A stretch of DNA of 64,000 bases from Loxodes magnus (Eukaryota; Ciliophora; Karyorelictea; Loxodida; Loxodidae). The stretch spans positions 186,001-250,000 of the forward strand of contig CAMPDV010000241.1 of the NCBI GenBank assembly GCA_946699065.1. Direction: 5' to 3'. The first letter of the stretch is position 1; the number at the start of each line of letters is the position of its first letter. The notes below the pieces were generated by a model. It searched no databases. It worked only from the letters and a program-made list of their open reading frames with translations, and was not told where the DNA came from. A program made the position numbers and the translations under genes. Below are positions 59,173 to 64,000 of this stretch, piece by piece.

Positions 59173-60808
59173 ACTACGAAATTATAAAATAAATTTTATC
59201 TTCACTAACAATAATCTTAATTAATAAACCAACTATATTTACTTCTAGCTTGTTTTAGAAGCTTATAATCTCTTTAGCTTCTTTAAAGAACTTTAAAATT
59301 ATCTTCCTTAGAACTCTTGGCTGATATATATCTAACTTGCCTTTTCTCTTTTCTATATCCTTACTTTCTATTCTTACTATGATTATTAGATAACAATATT
59401 CATACTCTTGACAAAGTATTTAATGAGACTTTTTTTCTTCTATTTACACAGTTTTGCTTTAGATCTAACTAGAAATAAGAGTTTTCTATAATCTCGCTTC
59501 TTGGATTATTTTAGATTTTTATTTACTCTTTAACTTAGTTATAAGATAATTCAGCTCATAGTATGATAATCAGCATTAAACCTTTATTTCTCATACTTTA
59601 GAACACTCTATATTTCTCTGCTTACACATAGACCTAATTTGCATTTCCACTAATATTAATTTAATTCTCCTTCTCAGAGTTTGCTTTCTAAGACTTTAAC
59701 CTTTCAAAGTCATTTTATAGACATTAAGTAACTCATTGACTTATTTCTCCTAATCTCTTTCTTATTAGACTTAATTTTCCATGTGACTGTTAACTTTAAA
59801 AGTTCATAATACTTATCATATTTATGCCTTTGGTTATTTAATAGTCTTTGTATAAGATATATTGATAATGATTTTCCTTGTAATGAAAATATATTTATGT
59901 ATTTAATCTTTCAAACTGAAATTATATTCCCTAACTTATAATCAAATCTTTCTTTTTTTTCTCGATGTCTAGGCTAATCTCAGTACTTATTATGCTTAGA
60001 TCACTCCTTCTTATATATTCAGTTTTGATATCAGAGCTAGAGTCTTTAAAACCAAGTGTTTGTTCCTTATGTTTAAAGAACCATTCTCAGGATATCATTT
60101 AAAGGCTCCTAAACTTATGTCTTTCCGCTTGAAGTTTAATGCTTTTGATTTGGTATTAAAGACTCCAAAACTAGCAATCCTCTCTAGCTTGTTGATTTAA
60201 AGAAGAGAATTATTTTTTATGGATAGAGTACTTGAAGCTCATTTCATACTCTTTTGCTTACTAACTTTATTAACGAAATTACTTTCTTCGTAATCTTCTT
60301 ACTCAAATGCTAGAAAAGCCTTGAAAAGTAGATCTTATCTAAGCATATCAAACATATTCCTATCTCTAACACACCAGAAGATTAGATAACCTAGTTTTGC
60401 AAGAGTTGGCTGATTAGTGAAGAACTACAGTCTTTCAACCTAGGAAAAATAGTAGAAATCACTAGTTTATTTTAGACTTCAATGGATAGTTTTATACCCT
60501 ATCTCTTATATCTCATAGAACTAATAAGAGTCATAAAGGAAAATTAGCCTGAATTTAAGTTAAATTTAATAAGCTTTAAAAGGAATAAAACTAATAATCA
60601 GCATCTTTACTCCCAGCTACTTTTCCCACACTATGTGGACTATGACTAGGCATATCATTTTAAATGGTCCCTAATCTACAGAAGCTACATATGAAATAGC
60701 TTTACTTTAAAAAGCTGAATTTAAATACTTGTACATTTATAAGGAAACAGCATCGTTTTATGTCAATCATTAAGGTTAAAGCATCTTAAGCCATTAGTTT
60801 TAAGGCAT
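59135..60808 (-). CDS. Unrecognised 557-residue protein
   Basis: A phase-keeping frame from ATG 60806-60808 (MPQNQWLKMLQPQW) to TGA 59135-59137, 558 codons, with in-frame TGA as Trp. Protein-like segments: YVASVDQGPFKMICLVI, YEIQEIGYKTIHWSLKQ, RQDLLFKAFLAFEQEDYEE, ERIASFGVFNTKSKALNF, then a charged helical part (ENQVQQERDQEKQVNELLN) and a basic C-terminus (ESKDIEKRKGKLDIYQ). Between 59200 and 60060 other frames are also plausible (one ends at TGA 59202-59204), so the C-terminal half is uncertain. In the frame given, its end overlaps the kinase-Kelch start by 38 bp. It is divergent from the small plus-strand ORF at 60857, 48 bp apart. No family recognised. Confidence 0.45.
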
Positions 60809-60856
60809 TTCCACTAGCTAATTAGTTTATCTATAACTCAGACTGAAAGAATCAAA

Positions 60857-61165
60857 ATGAATAGCAGTAAAAGGGATTTCCAGAAATATCGAAGCAAAGA
60901 TTAAGTTAAACTTCTGGATCTTTCAAAGATATTTAAATGAATAGCTTCTTGAGCTTTCAAGTTGGGAATTGAAACTACATTCAATAACCTTTTAAAAAGG
61001 ATCAAGGAGAATGAATTTCTAGTATTGGGAAAATAAAACTTATGCTAATGGGTAGAAACAGATGGACTGTAAGAGAAGCAAACTAAAAGAGTCTAAATAA
61101 TAAAGTTGAAAAGCCTTATAAATGAAGGCTATTTATGCTTTGTCTATCCTCTAAGCTTTATATGA
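60857..61165 (+). CDS. Unrecognised small protein (102 residues)
   Basis: ATG 60857 to TGA 61163-61165. It opens MNSSKRDFQKYRSKDQVKLL and has helical segments (LSKIFKWIASWAFKLGIE with two TGA-coded Trp, TFNNLLKRIKENEFLVLG, RVQIIKLKSLINEGYLCF) that give it the look of a small winged-helix or helical-bundle protein. Reading the TGA at 61163 as Trp would extend the frame to 61462, but that would overlap the convergent minus-strand gene by about 180 bp, so I prefer the early stop. The function is not known. Confidence 0.5.
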
Positions 61166-61283
61166 TTACTGAAGTTAAAAGAGGTAAAAATAACTAGGGA
61201 GAAGTTAAAAAATTGTAAATTTTATCCTTCTTAAATATTTAAAAGGTAGATAATAAATAAAAGACTAAACAAGCAGAAGTAGA

Positions 61284-64000
61284 TCAGTAAGCTTATTTTA
61301 ATTATATCTGCTCTTATAAATCTTAAACCACAAAAGTTTACAATAATACATGATAAAGCATTAGTCTAAATCCATTTATAGCTAATGCTTAAATATCTCT
61401 TAAATGGATATAGAAATAGAATATGATAAATAATGCTTGAAAGAGAGAATGAATAGAGTTGAGTATATAAATAGACTTAGATTAAGATAATTATTAAATC
61501 TATACTTTTTAAAATCTTTTATAATAAGGATATGCAGAAGCTTTGCTATTCTCATTACAGTTCCCTGGATGCTTATGCTCAAGACAAAGATAGCAGAATT
61601 ATTACAAATCCTAGTAACAGAGAGGCACTCCATAAAAGCCAGGGCTCTACAGAGCATTTTACTTTTTACATTTTAAGCATATGCCTGCCTATTAATAACC
61701 TTGAAGCTATGCTTATTTTACTTCTTACTTAGTTTAATTACCAACGTTATACAATAGTTATCTATTTTACTACTAAATATTCGTAATTTCTCCATCAATA
61801 GCAGGAATCTTCATAGCATTAGGATTTATTTAAGATTATAATTATAATCTTTTTTATACAATCCAAACAACGATTTCTTATTTAAGTATCTTTCGAAGCT
61901 AATCTTCATTAAAAGGTAGACTACATCTATAGCAGCTTAAGTCTTACTCTGTTATCTTATCACTGTTGTATTTACTAATCAAGAAACCACTAAGACATTT
62001 TAAGCAAAAGGTATGTCCACATTATGAAATATAGAGCTGTTGCTTATCCTCAATTTGCTTATTGCATATTATACATTGATATGTTGAGATCTAACTTATC
62101 TAAAGGGTAGATGCTTGCTGTATATTGCTCATCTGAGCTTATTATTCATTTGTGGATGATAAAATGCTCTTAAACTTTAAAAGGATAAACTATTAGCCTG
62201 AGTCCATTTAAGTTCCGCAAAACTTGCAACTCATGCTGTAATAAAAATGGTTGATGGAGCATTATAAGCATATACACTAAACATAGCATATGCTTAAGCA
62301 TTTCGTTATGAATTTCTATTTTGCTTGTTTATTGCAAATCTAGCAAGGAAGTGTTTGCTGCATATCTTACTATAGATATTGACTTCTATAATAGATAAAA
62401 AGTTTAGCTTCTTAGATTTACTATTCATTGAAGCATTTTTAGTAATCTTCGTTCATTATTATTTGACTACACTTTTGGCATTTTACTTAATGGCCTTTTT
62501 CTTACTAATTAGTGAAAATTAATTAGTTTGTTTCCTATAAAATATAGCTTCTGAGATGCTATAAGCAATAGCAATGCCCACATGCTTTTAAATTAATTAG
62601 TTCCTGGTTTTAGCATTGAGCTTAGAAGCAAACTTTATCCTAATTATCTATTTATTAGTTCTACTACTAAGGAACTACATTGGCCTCTTAATTTCTCTTA
62701 GGTGTTATTAGAGCAACTTCATAGGATTTAGATATTTCCTCATTCAGTTTTTTGTTCTCTTCAGACATTTTTAAAAGCTTCTATTCATTTTCACTAGCGG
62801 AATGTTAAGTAAAATTTAAATTATTCTATAGTGCTTAGATCTATAGTTCTAAGGATTTTTCCTTTTTCTCTTGTTCTTAAATTCTTTATTTTAAACTTTC
62901 ATCTATCTGCTTGAGCTCATTAATATCCTTTAAGAGGAAATTATTTATATATTTTGAGTTTTCAAATTCTCTTTGAAGTTCCTCTAATTCATTTTAGACT
63001 CTTTTTTAATATGATTCATCTAAAATTTTTCTTTACTATTAGTTTTAGTTTGATTCTGATGATTTTGACTGTTCATTTTCTTAGTTTTCTTAAACTTTTA
63101 CCCTTAATTTTTCTATTTCCTCTATCTACTCAAACAGCATTAAATTCTATTTGAAAATCTTTTCTTCGTAGTTTTTTTTTGCTTCTTATAGCGATTGTTT
63201 ACTCACGTTTTTCTCCTACTTTTGATCTTTTATTTTAAGAAGTTATTAGATAATTTCATTAGCTTGGATAGAATCACTGTTTACAGTTAGTTACTCCTAA
63301 GTTCTTTCAATCGTTTAGCTTTACTCATCTTTATCCTCGCTTTCTTAGATTTCTCTAAGCGTTTAATCCAAAATATTTTCTTAAGAAGGACTTCTAGTTA
63401 ATTCGCTTATTTAGCTATTTTAATCTATTATTTGCTATATTTTTTGCGTTTAAATTTCAAAAAAGCTAGTACTCTCCTTTAAGACTTTACACTCAGTCTG
63501 TGCTTTCATTAATTCAATTTGACTAGAACCCAAGGCCTCCAGAGTCTTATTTTTTTCAGTCAATTCTTGAATTTATAATTTATAGATTTCAACTTCTTAG
63601 CTTTTAAGCGCTTATTTACTTTCCATATCTTTAATTTAAGATTAAAGCTTTTAAATTTAGACTTGAGCTTAAAGCTATAAAGTTCGTTAGTTTTCCAGCT
63701 AATTATTACTCTTTATTAGTTAATCTAAAATCTCATTTCTCTCGCTTTACTACTTTAAAAACACCTCCATCTTACTTTGCTATTACTCATACAGCCCATT
63801 AATAGTTTGCTTGTCTTTTTGCAGTATGCTAACTTAACTCTACAGGATAAGAGCTACTTATTGGTTTTATTAGTTCTGCCTATCTTAATCTTAATATTAC
63901 TGCTATAGATGATCGCAGGTCTATTTATACTACAAGTTCTTTTCATTTAAAGCGTTTATATCATTTTGAAGTTTCTTAACTATACTATTCAATTATACCT
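61284..64000 (-). CDS. Coiled-coil RBR-like ubiquitin ligase, 5' end outside the window
   Basis: One frame is open from the window edge (63998) to TGA 61284-61286, 904 residues without a shift. The first 450 residues are a long Gln/Glu/Lys-rich coiled coil (EVEIYKLQIQELTEKNKTLE, LEELQREFENSKYINNF). Zinc-binding modules follow: about 62630-62440 (KVCFQAQC, CGHCYCLQHL, VKCQKCSQ), about 62350-62180 (LPCQICNKQ, CICLQCSINHFYYSMSCKFCG), a classical RING at 62075-61925 (CIICNKQIEDKQQLYISQCG, HTFCLKCL, CYRCSLPF), and a last module at about 61680-61545 (ICLKCKKQNAL, FCYLCLEHKHPGNC), whose FCxLC...H..C pattern is typical of IBR and RING2 domains. A hydrophobic tail (SLFQALFIIFYFYIHL) may anchor it in a membrane. 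The RBR class and ligase activity are inferred from the module order. Confidence 0.75.

Noticed and set aside
1-64000. CRISPR arrays, bacterial operons, ribosomal RNA genes and telomere repeats
   Set aside because: None seen: the only large array has no unique spacers, no rRNA core sequences were found by eye, and no telomere-type repeat tract is present at either edge.

Overview
The window is AT-rich nuclear DNA of a ciliate that uses a genetic code with no dedicated stop codon. In every gene I could anchor by homology, TAA and TAG sit where Gln is expected. TGA sits where Trp is expected inside genes, yet TGA also ends the genes. The clearest case is the protein kinase at 57169-59172 (minus): the Trp of its QWMAPE motif and the Trp of its SDIW motif are both TGA, and the gene ends at TGA. 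That dual use matches the karyorelict code (NCBI table 27; Loxodes-like) or the related Condylostoma code (table 28). The organism assignment is inference from this and the AT-richness. A standard-code ORF search misses nearly every gene here, and because stop codons are rare in all frames, spurious long frames are common. I gave weight to frames that keep phase from an ATG to a terminal TGA and have balanced amino acid composition.

Layout. From 1 to about 47 kb the DNA is AT-rich and mosaic: decayed host genes (a kinase at about 650-1330 and a Rab-like gene at 5124-5770, both minus), several intact-looking small ORFs (10798-11589, 22130-22702, an AP2-like ORF at 40250-41521), a tRNA-Asn, and many copies of small non-LTR-type elements that encode coiled-coil proteins and end in (TAA)n tails. 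There is also a duplicated gene of about 1.2 kb (24890-26110 and 38790-40040) and a LINE remnant with a C-terminal zinc knuckle (44.1-46.7 kb). In the middle lies an intact gene for a RING + Gln-rich + ubiquitin-like protein (27414-28757), followed directly by a 2.1-kb array of a 28-bp palindromic minisatellite (28866-30990) and then a cytosine-poor tract.

A small RNA-like cluster lies at 47.1-47.85 kb: a decayed tRNA-Gln(CUG), a GC-rich hairpin, a short tandem repeat, and two tandem copies of an apparently structured RNA with a compensatory change.

From 48.6 kb to the end the region is compact and gene-dense, with intergenic gaps of 48-118 bp and one short overlap, and no introns that I can see: a 1531-residue membrane protein (+), a 953-residue membrane protein (minus) split by a 961-bp element insertion with a 19-bp target duplication, a kinase-Kelch fusion (minus), an unrecognised protein (minus), a small ORF (+), and an RBR-like coiled-coil ubiquitin ligase that runs off the window (minus). 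The genes share no single pathway; two of them (RING-UBL and RBR-like) point to ubiquitin signalling.
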